Shown here: positions 23,004-33,196 of the stretch, in pieces
How the letters are laid out: the number at the start of each line of letters is the position of its first letter
How positions within the stretch are numbered: the first letter of the stretch is position 1
NCBI GenBank assembly: GCA_026989435.1
Contig: JALSJI010000080.1
Span: 1 to 44,653, forward strand
Origin: Sulfurovum sp.
Lineage (GTDB): Bacteria; Campylobacterota; Campylobacteria; Campylobacterales; Sulfurovaceae
Direction of reading: 5' to 3'
Length of the DNA stretch: 44,653 nucleotides
Notes under the pieces: generated by a model
The model's database searches: none
Told to the model about the DNA's origin: nothing
Seen by the model: only the letters and a program-made list of their open reading frames with translations
Position numbers and translations under genes: made by a program

Positions 23004-24790
23004 TCCGCTCCCTTCCCCCCTTAGCAGGCGTCTATCAATATTTTGATGAAAAAGGAAGACTCCTGTATATCGGAAAGGCAAAAAACCTCAAAAATCGTAT
23101 CAAGTCCTATTGGCGATTTACTCCCGATTTCAAACCAAACCCCAACCAAGGCGCTCGTATACACAAGATGCTTTTAGAAGCAAAAAGTCTGGAGTATATT
23201 GTCGTAGAGAGTGAGGAAGATGCCCTTATTCTGGAAAACTCTCTTATTAAGCAGCTTAAACCAAAATATAATATCCTCTTACGCGATGATAAGACCTATC
23301 CCTATATTTATATAGACGAATCTCAAGACTACCCGCGCTTTGAACTTACAAGAAAAGTCATCAAAGGGAAAAAAATCACCTATTACGGCCCTTTCCCTAC
23401 AGGAGGAAGAGCCTTGCTTGATGCGCTCTATGAAATCTATCCTTTGGTACAAAAAAAATCATGCTTGCGTGAGGGAAAAGCTTGCCTTTTTTACCAAATT
23501 AAAAAATGTCTGGCTCCTTGTGAAGCCAAAGTTTCACCCCGGATCTATGCTGACCTGATTGTAGAGGCAAAACATGCTATTACCAATCGCAAGCATCTTG
23601 TCTCTGCTCTACAAAAGCGGATGAATACGCTTGCAATGCAGGAGCGTTTTGAAGAAGCAGCCTCTATGCGTGACTCTATTGAGGCTATCAAGACACTATC
23701 TCTCTCTTCGGGTATCGATTTGGCAAAAAACCTTGATATTGATATTTTTGCCATACTAAACGGAGATGAACGCGGCGTAATTGTCAAAATGTTTATGCGC
23801 GGAGGGAAAATTATCTCTTCAAGCCACAGCTACTTTAGGCATACGCATATTTTTGATGAAAACGAAGCCTATAAACAGGCTTTGTTGGCATTTTATAGTG
23901 TAGACTCCCCATATATTGCAAAACACATCCTTACTGCTCACCCCTTTGAAGATGCAGAGCATGTTGCCTCTACGCTTAGTGTGCGCTTTAATAAAAAGAT
24001 AGAGATACACACGCCACAACGGGGGATAAAAGCCAAACTCATCTCTTTGGCTATCCAAAACTGCGAAGAGCTGCTCAGAAAAAAAAGTGACGACACCCTC
24101 ACGGAACAGCGTATCGCCGATCTCTTTGATCTTAGTAGTATTCCCTATCGTGTCGAAACCTTTGACAACTCTCATATGATGGGAGTATCTACGGTAGGAG
24201 GGATGGTCGTTTGGAATGAAGGCAGATGGGAAAAGTCAAGCTACAGACGCTATGCACTTCATGCACAAGATGAGTATGGACAGATGAAAGAGATGCTCTC
24301 TCGCCGTATAGACAATTTTACGGACACTCCTCCTCCTGATTTATGGATACTCGATGGAGGAGAGGCCCATCTCAATCTTGCCTATACCTTGCTGAAAGAG
24401 GCACGGGTAAACCTCGATGTCATTGCCATAGCCAAAGAGAAACTTGATGCCAAAGCTCATCGTGCCAAAGGGGCTGCTAAAGATTTGATCTATACCGCAG
24501 GGGGTCTTATAGAGTTAAAATCCAATGACAAACGCCTACACTGGATACAACGCCAAAGAGACGAGGCTCACAGATATGCCCTTACCTATCACCAAAACAA
24601 AAAACGTAAAGAGGATAGACAGATTTCATTACTTGACAAAAAGGGTATAGGCAAGGCAACTGTTGCAAGATTAATTCAATATTTCGGTACGTTTGAAGCG
24701 ATAGAAAATGCCTCGTTCGAAGAGATAAAAAAAGTAACCAATCAAAAAATTGCCTTGCTGCTTCAAGAAAAAAAAGAGCAGCGCTCTTAA
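22991..24790 (+). CDS. uvrC: Excinuclease ABC subunit C
   Basis: Makes both incisions in nucleotide-excision repair, 599 residues. The N-terminal GIY-YIG nuclease is seen as GVYQYFDEKGRLLYIGKAKNLKNRI. The four-cysteine region (KSCLREGKACLFYQIKKCLAPC) follows. A UVR coiled-coil (MNTLAMQERFEEAASMRDSIE) comes next. The RNase H-like nuclease has VETFDNSHMMGVSTVGGMVVW and PDLWILDGGEAHL. A C-terminal helix-hairpin-helix (LDKKGIGKATVARLIQYFG) closes it. AGGAG precedes the ATG, which lies inside the upstream gene. Confidence 0.97.
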   Translation: MQQIIRSLPPLAGVYQYFDEKGRLLYIGKAKNLKNRIKSYWRFTPDFKPNPNQGARIHKMLLEAKSLEYIVVESEEDALILENSLIKQLKPKYNILLRDDKTYPYIYIDESQDYPRFELTRKVIKGKKITYYGPFPTGGRALLDALYEIYPLVQKKSCLREGKACLFYQIKKCLAPCEAKVSPRIYADLIVEAKHAITNRKHLVSALQKRMNTLAMQERFEEAASMRDSIEAIKTLSLSSGIDLAKNLDIDIFAILNGDERGVIVKMFMRGGKIISSSHSYFRHTHIFDENEAYKQALLAFYSVDSPYIAKHILTAHPFEDAEHVASTLSVRFNKKIEIHTPQRGIKAKLISLAIQNCEELLRKKSDDTLTEQRIADLFDLSSIPYRVETFDNSHMMGVSTVGGMVVWNEGRWEKSSYRRYALHAQDEYGQMKEMLSRRIDNFTDTPPPDLWILDGGEAHLNLAYTLLKEARVNLDVIAIAKEKLDAKAHRAKGAAKDLIYTAGGLIELKSNDKRLHWIQRQRDEAHRYALTYHQNKKRKEDRQISLLDKKGIGKATVARLIQYFGTFEAIENASFEEIKKVTNQKIALLLQEKKEQRS

Positions 24791-24948
24791 TCTAAATCTT
24801 AAAAAATATTTGCTGCAGTAACTGCAATAGGGCTCTAGTGACCTACTCACACTTTTTACTATTGCATAGCTAACCGGAAGCATACTTTTTTTTACTAAAA
24901 AATATGGATTTTATACTATTTTTTAGCAAATTTGTACTAAAGTTTTAG

Positions 24949-24954
24949 TAAAAT
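24949..24954 (+). promoter_or_regulatory. Possible -10 box (TAAAAT) for the signalling operon
   Basis: TAAAAT lies 25 bases before the PAS gene, in a very AT-rich stretch containing two TACTAAA words and the inverted repeat ACTAA-AGT-TTAGT. AAAGGAG follows as the ribosome-binding site. Confidence 0.35.
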
Positions 24955-24979
24955 AGTCTCAATCACCTAAAGGAGTACT

Positions 24980-25405
24980 ATGCGAAAACCAATGCCTATT
25001 GATGAATCGTACCGGTTTGATGAAGGTTTATTAATTAGTACAACCGACCTACAGGGCATCATTACCTACGCAAACAGAAAATTTTGCGAAGTATCCGGGT
25101 ATCATAAAAATGAACTCAAAAATAAAAATCATCATATTGTACGACACCCCGATATGCCAAAAGAGCTTTTTCAAAAGCTCTGGGAGACGATTCACTCAAA
25201 AAGAGAATGGGCAGGTCTGATCAAGAATCTGAGAAAAGACGGCAGATACTACTGGGTATACACGCATATCACGCCTTTATTTTTCAATAACAGGGTGTAT
25301 GGCTATACCGCCATTAACAGACCTGCATCATCGCATGAAATTGAAGAAGCATCGCTGAAGTATGCACAGATGCTACAACAAGAAAATATCCAAAAGGCTA
25401 TCTAG
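24980..25405 (+). CDS. Single PAS-domain sensor (Aer-like PAS)
   Basis: A 141-residue protein that is one PAS domain plus a short helical tail. The sequence ISTTDLQGIITYANRKFCEVSGY and then NHHIVRHPDMPKELFQKLW (the HPDMP box at 56-60) matches the PAS domain of aerotaxis-type FAD or redox sensors. W77 and W92-range residues follow (KREWAGLIKNLRKDGRYYWV). There is no output domain, so it must act through partners. It is the first gene of a four-gene set with Hpt, hybrid kinase and receiver. The next start is four bases beyond its stop. Confidence 0.88.
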   Translation: MRKPMPIDESYRFDEGLLISTTDLQGIITYANRKFCEVSGYHKNELKNKNHHIVRHPDMPKELFQKLWETIHSKREWAGLIKNLRKDGRYYWVYTHITPLFFNNRVYGYTAINRPASSHEIEEASLKYAQMLQQENIQKAI

Positions 25406-25409
25406 AACC

Positions 25410-26771
25410 ATGTATTACATTATCAATCATAATCATCACATTATTGCCGCAGATAAAGAATTTTTGCACGCATTGCATCTACACACAATTGAAGAACTTA
25501 TCAAAAAAACCCTACTCAAGGAGATCTCGTTTACGGAGCATTTTTCTAGTGAACTTCATATCACCGTCTCTGAGGAGACTCATACCTTCAGTATGCATTC
25601 AACCAAGATAGAAAGCATGCTGGGAGACCTGACTCTCATACATTTAGAGCCTATCAAAGAGCAAAGTGGTCTATATCACTCTGCCACGCCTTCGGAAGAG
25701 ACTCTGCTCAGCAATGACTCTCTTACGGAGATTGCTCAAGAAAGCGAACAAAAGATATCCCGGCAAGAAGAGGAAGAGGAGACCCTAAATCTGCTCAGGG
25801 ATCAAGAAGACACTTTTAATCTCTCTTTGCCCGATGATACCGATATTCAAGAAAAAATATCCCTTGATCATAGCCTAGATACCCTTGCTAAATCAGATAG
25901 TGATGCACTTGTAGACCTCGATATCCCGCTCTCGCCTACAGAGATCTTACATGAAAAAGATCACAAGAGTGAGGTATCAAAAGATGATGACGCTTTAGAT
26001 ACGGACCCTATTCTCATCGATATTAAAAAAGTCAGTGACGAGATAGGTATCTCCCAAGAGGATTACAAAACCTTTTTGAACGATTATATCGATACGGCAC
26101 TCTCGCTAGAGGATGAACTTCAAAGCGAAGACGAAAAGAGTCGTCTATCCGCCATGAACACGCTTACACAGCTCGCCGATGTACTACAGCTTCCAAAGGT
26201 CAATAAGATTATTAAAAAGCTATCTGTCGTACCCGAAGAAGAGCTTTCCTCTGTAGTAGAGTCGTTTTTCCAAACGCTTGCACGACTTACCACGGACGTA
26301 CCGAATGAAAAAAGTGATACTGCGCTTAAAACAAACGATAGAGAGATAAGTGACAGTATTGCTGAAAAAGAGGAAAATCTTCCAATACAAGGATTTGGAA
26401 AAATCTATCTTGATGATGTCAAGCCTATCCATTTTGATTTTCGGCTAGAAGAAGCTTCCGATGATCTCTCGTTACCCGTTGAGCTTATTGAAGAGTTTGT
26501 GCATGACTTTATTGAACAGGCCCATACAGAGACTAAAAAGATGCTCAGAGCCTATGAAGAGGGTGACTTAAAGACCATACAAAAAATTGGACACCTGCTT
26601 AAAGGTGCATCCAGTAACCTAAGAATCAATGAGCTCTCCGACACACTCTATGATATTCAATTTTGTGAAGACATCGATAAATTGGAAAGTTTAATTAAAC
26701 GCTACTGGGCACACTTTATATCATTTGAACACCATATCAATATGATTACCAAACATGAAGGAAATATGTAA
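25410..26771 (+). CDS. Hpt phosphotransfer protein with acidic linker and an apparent second, degenerate Hpt
   Basis: A 453-residue protein. Residues 1-85 form a small alpha/beta region, possibly PAS-like (MYYIINHNHHIIAADKEFL). Residues about 85-200 are a low-complexity acidic linker. Residues about 200-300 (VSDEIGISQEDYKTFLNDYI ... AMNTLTQLADVLQLPKVNKII) resemble an Hpt helix bundle, but the phospho-histidine position appears to be Asn near residue 250. Residues 355-450 are a normal Hpt with H395 in HLLKGASSNL. The frame extends upstream to 25362, but the ATG at 25410 avoids a long overlap. The final A of its TAA stop (26771) is also the first base of the kinase ATG, so the two are coupled. 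Confidence 0.8.
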   Translation: MYYIINHNHHIIAADKEFLHALHLHTIEELIKKTLLKEISFTEHFSSELHITVSEETHTFSMHSTKIESMLGDLTLIHLEPIKEQSGLYHSATPSEETLLSNDSLTEIAQESEQKISRQEEEEETLNLLRDQEDTFNLSLPDDTDIQEKISLDHSLDTLAKSDSDALVDLDIPLSPTEILHEKDHKSEVSKDDDALDTDPILIDIKKVSDEIGISQEDYKTFLNDYIDTALSLEDELQSEDEKSRLSAMNTLTQLADVLQLPKVNKIIKKLSVVPEEELSSVVESFFQTLARLTTDVPNEKSDTALKTNDREISDSIAEKEENLPIQGFGKIYLDDVKPIHFDFRLEEASDDLSLPVELIEEFVHDFIEQAHTETKKMLRAYEEGDLKTIQKIGHLLKGASSNLRINELSDTLYDIQFCEDIDKLESLIKRYWAHFISFEHHINMITKHEGNM

Positions 26772-29700
26772 TGACGATACGTAATAAACTCAAACTTATT
26801 GGACTTTTTCCTATACTATTCTTGATTTTTCTCTCAGGATATTTCCTAATAAACGCATATGTCAATTATGAAAAAGTGCGAACGCTTAAAAAGCTTCTCT
26901 TAAACAATGCCAAACTCTCTAAAACCTTAACACAAATCGGTACTGAGTCAGGACTTAGCACAATCTACCTTGCCGATGAGAACGGGTCACTTAAAGAAAG
27001 ACTTAAGAAGGAACAACAAAACACTGAAAAAATGATCAGTATGCTCAAGCAGACGCTTATTCTCGATAACCAAAGCTATCTACCCTTTCTACTTGACATG
27101 ATGGATCAAAGCAAGGGTCTTGATGCCCAACAATACCACTCGCTTCTTCTTAAAATATCACAGCTCTCTTCACTAAGAGACGAGTTTGATTCAAATCGAA
27201 GCGATTTTAAATCTACATTTTTCAAAGGCTATAAAGCGCAAGCTTTAGACCCGATACTTGAGAATCTGTTACGCATTAATCGTTTTAGACTTAATACAGA
27301 TATCTCATCTCTTATCACACTTTTAACACAATTTTATGTTGCCAAAGAAAATGCTATTTTGGAACGGGGTCACCTCTCTTACTATTTAGCCGGAAAATCG
27401 CCGATGGCGTTTAAAGATATTGCACTTTGGAATCGCTTTCGCGCAAAAGCCTATCTCTCTAATGTCGATGATATCCACCTAGACAATGCGCATCTGCAAA
27501 CACAGCTTACCAAACTACTCCAAGATCCTCTAAACAAACATACATTACAGGAGTTGGAAAAAATATCTTCAGCCATTCAAACGGATATTGATACAGGAGA
27601 GTATACCGAAAATGCTGTTGACTGGTTTGCCCTACAGACGAAAAAAATAGCACTTATAGAGAAAATTGAACTCCTTCTCTCCTACATCTTATGGAAAAAA
27701 TCCGATCTTGTTTTACAAAAACAACTCTTGCTACTATCTATAGCGACTGCAATTTTGTTACTTGCTCTTATACTTGCATACCTAGGCTATACGACAGTAC
27801 GTGATATTACGCGTAATATCAAAGAGCTTGAAGATGTACTCAACAAAGCGATAGAGAGTATGAAAAAGAGTGAGCATTACCTTCCTGCCGATACGGCCAA
27901 TATAGAAAATGTTAATCTTGACACGCATGAAGGTACCAAGGAGGTCTATGCCTTTATTAAACAATTAATAGAGACAGCCAAAGATGACAAGATTACGGCA
28001 CTACGGGCAAATGAAGCAAAATCACTCTTCTTGGCAAATATGTCACATGAGATTCGCACGCCGCTTAACGGAATTGTGGGCTTTACCGAAATTCTCAAAA
28101 ATACAGATCTTAGCTCTGAACAACGAGAGTTTCTCTCTATCATCGATAAAAGTTCAGAAAACCTGCTCAGTATTATCAACAATATCCTTGATCTCTCCAA
28201 GATTGAAAGCAATAAAATTGAGATTGAAAATATTGTTTTTGATGCGACAGAAGAGTTTGAATCTGCCGTTGAGACCTATGCCGTAACAGCAGCAGAGAAA
28301 AATATCGATTTAAATTACTATATGGATCCGACCATTGCTTCAAAACTCAAAGGTGATCCGACCAAAATTAAAGAGATACTTATCAATCTTCTCTCAAATG
28401 CCATTAAATTTACCTCCTACGGGGGAGAGATTAACCTTGTCATCAAAAAAGTACAAGAAGAGAATGATCTCAACCCTCGCATCTCCTTTATGGTACAAGA
28501 CAATGGTATCGGTATGACCGATGAACAGCAATCGAGAATTTTTGAAGCCTTTGCACAAGCAGATGTCTCCGTTACACGAAAATATGGCGGTACCGGACTA
28601 GGACTTACAATCTCAAGCCGCTTTGTTGAACTGATGGGCGGAAAACTCGAACTTGAAAGCGTAAAAGATCAGGGTACGACATTCTTCTTCTCTCTTGTGC
28701 TTGAAGAGATTACAGCCAACGAAGTAGATTATAAAAATAGCTTTAATGATATTGCCATAGGAAAATATTCGCATGAAATTCCAACTAAGCTAGATAGTTA
28801 TCTTGAAGAGTACTTTAAGTATTTCGGTCCAACTGTCAAACGTTTTGAATCTGTCGGTGATTTGCAAGACCTCATCAATCACGATACCTGCAAGAACTAC
28901 TGGATTGATCTAGACAAAGCAAAACAGAATATACTTGATGCCATTAACCATATAGACAAATCAAAACTGATTATTCTTGCAAATATTACAAGCCGCTCCA
29001 AAATAGAAGAACTAAATATTGCCCAAGACAATGTTATTTATAAACCTATTACCCTTAGTAAATTAAAAAATATTCTCATCAAATCTACCTCAAGCCTACC
29101 TCAAATAACAGAGAGTATGCTACCTGCACAATCAACAAAGTTTGATGCGCATATTCTTGTTACGGAAGACAATATTATTAACCAAAAACTGATTAAACGT
29201 GTACTTGAAGAGTTTGGGGTGAGTGTTGATATTGCAAACAATGGTTTAGAGTCTTTTGAAAAACGACGTGCCAATGATTATGATCTTATTTTTATGGATA
29301 TCCAAATGCCTGTAATGGACGGTATTGAAGCCACCCATGAAATACTCGCCTATGAAGAGGATGAAGAGAAGCAACATGTACCGATCATTGCACTTACGGC
29401 CAACGCCCTAAAAGGAGACAGGGAGAGATTTTTAAATGAAGGTATGGATGAGTATATCACAAAACCTATTGAGACATCCGAACTGCTCTATGTGCTAAAC
29501 AAATTCTTATCAGACAAATCAGTAACCGCATCTTCGGACGAAGAGAGCAAACATATCCCTCTTAATGACTTTAAAAAGGTCTCTACATCCTCTTTAGAGG
29601 ATAACAACATTTCTGAGGCAGACCATATACAAGAAGATACAAATACCCTCTTAAACCTTGAGGATGAGAGCAACACGGAAAAAGAGAATCTCAATATCGC

Positions 29701-30295
29701 AATAGATCTTGATAACGCAGCAGAGAAGATAGATGAGAGTCCATTGAGACTAGAAAACGATGATAAGCTTACGATAGACCTTGGGGAAGAAACAGAAAAG
29801 AGCAATGAGGTATTAGCAGTACTTGGCGATGAAAAAGATACCATAAAGAGTATAGAAAATGATAATCTAGAGATAAAACCCGATACCGAAACGGCGCAAA
29901 ACGATGAGGCGTTATTACCGATAGAAGAAGAGAACTCCGGTGATACTTTTAAGGAGAGTAACTCCTTTGATTCCGATCTATTGACACTTGAAGACGAAAA
30001 TACCGCTCAAGAGGAAAGTATAGAGAATCCAAAACAGATTTTACTTGCAAAAAAGTTTATCTTAGAGCAAAGAATTCTAGTAAAAGTCTTAGATAACATA
30101 GGTTACAGCTACCATATATTAGACGATGTCAATCTTCTGGAAAAAGAGCTTCGTAGCGGATCTTACGACATTGTCTTTACCGATAAAACTCTGCTTACGG
30201 ATACACTTGTCGAAAATCATAGTAACTTGGTTTTCATTACAGAAAAAAAATCAAAAGACGAGATAATGAATCTTGTTCAAAAATATAGAGGGTAA
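26771..30295 (+). CDS. Hybrid histidine kinase: TM - NIT-like - TM - HisKA - HATPase - pseudo-REC - REC - acidic linker - pseudo-REC
   Basis: A 1174-residue BarA-like kinase. TM1 is about 8-32. The periplasmic region starts with [19 protein letters not shown], the signature of NIT (nitrate/nitrite-sensing) domains. TM2 is about 317-340. HisKA has H426 in [11 protein letters not shown]. The ATPase has [16 protein letters not shown] and GGTGLGL. Residues 655-780 resemble a receiver without a conserved Asp. A true receiver (793-915) has D843 in [11 protein letters not shown] and the lysine in YITKPI. A 170-residue acidic linker follows. The last 85 residues ([12 protein letters not shown] ... 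[11 protein letters not shown]) resemble another degenerate receiver. The NIT name is by motif; the ligand is unknown. Confidence 0.88.
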   Translation: MTIRNKLKLIGLFPILFLIFLSGYFLINAYVNYEKVRTLKKLLLNNAKLSKTLTQIGTESGLSTIYLADENGSLKERLKKEQQNTEKMISMLKQTLILDNQSYLPFLLDMMDQSKGLDAQQYHSLLLKISQLSSLRDEFDSNRSDFKSTFFKGYKAQALDPILENLLRINRFRLNTDISSLITLLTQFYVAKENAILERGHLSYYLAGKSPMAFKDIALWNRFRAKAYLSNVDDIHLDNAHLQTQLTKLLQDPLNKHTLQELEKISSAIQTDIDTGEYTENAVDWFALQTKKIALIEKIELLLSYILWKKSDLVLQKQLLLLSIATAILLLALILAYLGYTTVRDITRNIKELEDVLNKAIESMKKSEHYLPADTANIENVNLDTHEGTKEVYAFIKQLIETAKDDKITALRANEAKSLFLANMSHEIRTPLNGIVGFTEILKNTDLSSEQREFLSIIDKSSENLLSIINNILDLSKIESNKIEIENIVFDATEEFESAVETYAVTAAEKNIDLNYYMDPTIASKLKGDPTKIKEILINLLSNAIKFTSYGGEINLVIKKVQEENDLNPRISFMVQDNGIGMTDEQQSRIFEAFAQADVSVTRKYGGTGLGLTISSRFVELMGGKLELESVKDQGTTFFFSLVLEEITANEVDYKNSFNDIAIGKYSHEIPTKLDSYLEEYFKYFGPTVKRFESVGDLQDLINHDTCKNYWIDLDKAKQNILDAINHIDKSKLIILANITSRSKIEELNIAQDNVIYKPITLSKLKNILIKSTSSLPQITESMLPAQSTKFDAHILVTEDNIINQKLIKRVLEEFGVSVDIANNGLESFEKRRANDYDLIFMDIQMPVMDGIEATHEILAYEEDEEKQHVPIIALTANALKGDRERFLNEGMDEYITKPIETSELLYVLNKFLSDKSVTASSDEESKHIPLNDFKKVSTSSLEDNNISEADHIQEDTNTLLNLEDESNTEKENLNIAIDLDNAAEKIDESPLRLENDDKLTIDLGEETEKSNEVLAVLGDEKDTIKSIENDNLEIKPDTETAQNDEALLPIEEENSGDTFKESNSFDSDLLTLEDENTAQEESIENPKQILLAKKFILEQRILVKVLDNIGYSYHILDDVNLLEKELRSGSYDIVFTDKTLLTDTLVENHSNLVFITEKKSKDEIMNLVQKYRG

Positions 30296-30301
30296 TCTTG
30301 T

Positions 30302-30667
30302 ATGGCACTGAAAATACTCATTGTAGATGATGACTTTATCAACAGAAAGCTCCTGCAAACACTGCTAAAAAAAAATGAAACTGTTTCGGAGATACAAGAG
30401 GCAGAAAATGGCTCGGATGCCTTAGATAAATTAAAAAAGAACCCTGGTATCAATCTTGTTCTGCTAGATGTGATGATGCCTATTGTAGACGGTATAGAGT
30501 TTTTAAAAATATTCAGATCGGATATGGCAAATTCACATATCCCTGTCATTGTATTATCTACAGACGATACGAAAAAGACGGAAATATTTGATAACGGTGC
30601 CAATGATTTTATAAGAAAACCCATTAAAGAAGAGGATCTTTTTCAGAAACTGATCCAGTGGTCTTAG
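30302..30667 (+). CDS. Single-domain response regulator (CheY-like)
   Basis: A 121-residue stand-alone receiver. The acidic pocket is D9-D10-D11 (ILIVDDD), the phospho-acceptor is D56 in LLDVMMPIVDG, the Thr switch is in VIVLSTDD, and the lysine is in FIRKPIKEEDL. All key residues are present. It has no output domain, so it signals by protein contact or serves as a phosphate sink. It starts six bases after the kinase stop and closes the four-gene operon. It is a likely terminal or intermediate acceptor for H395 of the Hpt protein. Confidence 0.93.
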   Translation: MALKILIVDDDFINRKLLQTLLKKNETVSEIQEAENGSDALDKLKKNPGINLVLLDVMMPIVDGIEFLKIFRSDMANSHIPVIVLSTDDTKKTEIFDNGANDFIRKPIKEEDLFQKLIQWS

Positions 30668-30698
30668 AAATAACTCACTAGAAAAAGATACCCAGAGT

Positions 30699-33119
30699 CT
30701 ACCTAACAAATACCTCTTGAAGCACTTCATCAATATCTGATACCCCGATAATCTCAATGTGATTTTTCACCTCTTTGGGTATCTCGTCCAAATCTCTCTC
30801 AAGATTCTTCATGGGAATCAATGCCTTGCTTACTCCCGCCTTATACGCGGCAATGAGCTTCTCTTTTAATCCGCCTATAGGAAGCACCTTTCCTGTAAGA
30901 GTCACCTCTCCTGTCATGGCAACTTTATTGTCTATCTTGTTTTCACTCAGAATGGATGCAATGGCCGTTACCATAGCAATTCCTGCACTCGGACCATCTT
31001 TTGGTGTTGCTCCTGCAGGCACATGTATATGCAGATCATAACGTTTATAGACTTCGGAACTCTCTACTTTTATCCCCTCTTCTTTCTCCTTCGGGCTTTT
31101 TGGTATAACAGAAGGCATAATTGCCAGACGTCTCTCGTCTATAAGTATCTTCACTGCAGAGTGAGCAATACGTGCAGACTCCTTCATGACATCACCTAAA
31201 CTTCCCGTAAGCTGCAGTGAGCCTTTTCCTCTTATCTTGATAGCTTCTATAGTAAGCACATCTCCACCTACAGCCGTCCAGGCAAGACCGGAGACTATAC
31301 CCACCTGCGGTTTTTGGTCAACCGTTGAGATCTCAAATACTTTTTTATCGGCAAACTTTTCCAAATTCTTTTTGGTAATGGAGATAAAATCTCTCTCTTT
31401 GTCTTCTAAAATTATCCTCGCGCCCTTACGCATAAGTCCGGCTATTTTACGGCGTAAATTCCTTACCCCCGCTTCTCTGGTATACTCGTCTATGAGCAGT
31501 TTTAGTGCCTTATCGGTGACTGAAAACTCTCTACGTTTTAAGGCATGCTTTTTCAACTCTTGAGGAATTAAATAGCGCTTGGCTATTTCAAACTTCTCTT
31601 TTGGGGTATAAGAGTTTAGTCCTATGAACTCCATCCTGTCACGCAATGGTGGAGGAATACGGCCTACGTCATTGGCTGTTGCAATGAATATCGCTTTACT
31701 TAAATCTATATTGAAATTAAGATAATAATCTCTATATTTACTATTTTGTTCAGGATCCAGTATCTCTAAAAGTGCCGCAGTAGGATCACCCCGCATACTT
31801 CGTCCTACCTTGTCTATCTCATCAAGTACAATGACCGGATCCATTGTCTTTGCTTCTATCAAACCCTGTACCAAACGCCCCGGCATTGCTCCCACATAGG
31901 TACGTCTATGCCCTCTAAGTTCATTGACATCTTCCAGCCCGCCTAATGCAATACGTACCAAAGGCCTAGAGAGTGCCGTGGCAATTGAGTTTGCCAATGA
32001 TGTCTTACCGACACCCGGAGGTCCTGCAAAGCAGAGAATAGCTCCAGAGGCCTCTTTTTGCTTGATACCGCGTAGCTGTGCCAGTTCACGTACAGAGAAA
32101 AACTCTACTATTCGCTCTTTTGGTTTTTCTAAAGCATAGTGGTCTCTCTCAAGCTCTTTTTCTACCTTAGCTACATTAAGATTCTCTTTTGTCACTTTGC
32201 CAAAAGGAAGCTCTAAAACCCACTCAAGATAGGTCTGTAAAACATTGGCATCCGAGGAGTCCGGATGCATGCGTGCTAAACGCTCAAGCTGTTTGCTTAT
32301 CTCTTTAAAGGCATCTTCATCCATATTTGGTTTAAGTGCCTCAATCTTCGTTCTAAACGCCTCTATTTCCTCCTCACGCTGTGTATTCATACCCAGCTCT
32401 TGCTGTATCTCTTTGAGCTGCTCTTTTAAGAAATACTCTTTATTGGTTTGCTCTATTTTAGAGTGTACTTTGGTACGAATCTCGCGTTGTACTTTTGTCG
32501 CCTCTATCTCTGCATTGATAATATCTATCAGCCCTAGCAGTCTCTTTTCGATATTAGGCTCTATATAGAGTCTGTAGGCATCCTCTTTGTCAAGTTTTAG
32601 CATAGAAGAGACAAGATCGGCTATGCGTTGTGCATCACTATTCTCCTCAATAGTACGTACCAAATCTGCCGAAAACGTATTACCCATAGAAGAGAGTCTC
32701 TTTATCTTCTCTTGCAAAATGCCCAGAAGTGCATCTGTTTTAAGCCGGTTATAGCTCTCTGTATGAACCAGGTCGATAACCGCCTGATTAAATGTTCCAC
32801 TCTGCATCTGAAGTATTTTGGCCCGTCTATGTCCTTGAAATAGTATCTTGACACGACCGTCGGGGATCTGCACTTTACGCATGATAGAGCCAACCACCCC
32901 TACTTCATAGAGTGCATCGATATCTCTGCTTTTTTCCCTGCCTGCAATCGTAGAGGTAACAAAAAGCAGGGTATCGTTTTCCATTGCATAGTTGACGGCA
33001 TCTATATCTTTCTTATCTGTCAAAAAAATAGGGCTTATCATAAAAGGGTATAAAAAAAGTTCATCCTCAACAACAATAGGCAGCGTGGTTGGAAATGCAT
33101 TATCATCAATAGTTTGCAT
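30699..33119 (-). CDS. lon: ATP-dependent protease Lon
   Basis: The cytosolic AAA+ serine protease that degrades damaged and regulatory proteins, about 806 residues. The LON substrate-binding domain (LPIVVEDELFLYPFMISPIF ...) is followed by a coiled coil. The AAA+ module has GPPGVGKTSLANSIA (Walker A), VIVLDEIDKVG (Walker B) and a sensor region PPPLRDRMEFI. The protease domain has the catalytic Ser in PKDGPSAGIAM and the catalytic Lys in LTGKVLPIGGLKEKLIAA. The open frame begins at a TTG five codons upstream, but those bases contain the GAAAGGA ribosome-binding site for the ATG at 33119, so I use that ATG. It lies 77 bases downstream of bamD. Confidence 0.97.
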   Translation of the reverse strand: MQTIDDNAFPTTLPIVVEDELFLYPFMISPIFLTDKKDIDAVNYAMENDTLLFVTSTIAGREKSRDIDALYEVGVVGSIMRKVQIPDGRVKILFQGHRRAKILQMQSGTFNQAVIDLVHTESYNRLKTDALLGILQEKIKRLSSMGNTFSADLVRTIEENSDAQRIADLVSSMLKLDKEDAYRLYIEPNIEKRLLGLIDIINAEIEATKVQREIRTKVHSKIEQTNKEYFLKEQLKEIQQELGMNTQREEEIEAFRTKIEALKPNMDEDAFKEISKQLERLARMHPDSSDANVLQTYLEWVLELPFGKVTKENLNVAKVEKELERDHYALEKPKERIVEFFSVRELAQLRGIKQKEASGAILCFAGPPGVGKTSLANSIATALSRPLVRIALGGLEDVNELRGHRRTYVGAMPGRLVQGLIEAKTMDPVIVLDEIDKVGRSMRGDPTAALLEILDPEQNSKYRDYYLNFNIDLSKAIFIATANDVGRIPPPLRDRMEFIGLNSYTPKEKFEIAKRYLIPQELKKHALKRREFSVTDKALKLLIDEYTREAGVRNLRRKIAGLMRKGARIILEDKERDFISITKKNLEKFADKKVFEISTVDQKPQVGIVSGLAWTAVGGDVLTIEAIKIRGKGSLQLTGSLGDVMKESARIAHSAVKILIDERRLAIMPSVIPKSPKEKEEGIKVESSEVYKRYDLHIHVPAGATPKDGPSAGIAMVTAIASILSENKIDNKVAMTGEVTLTGKVLPIGGLKEKLIAAYKAGVSKALIPMKNLERDLDEIPKEVKNHIEIIGVSDIDEVLQEVFVR

Positions 33120-33196
33120 ACGCAATCCTTTCAAGTCAAAATAATAAAAGAGTGTTATAGTCTAAGTTTTCTAAAGTATCAATGAGTAAAACAATA

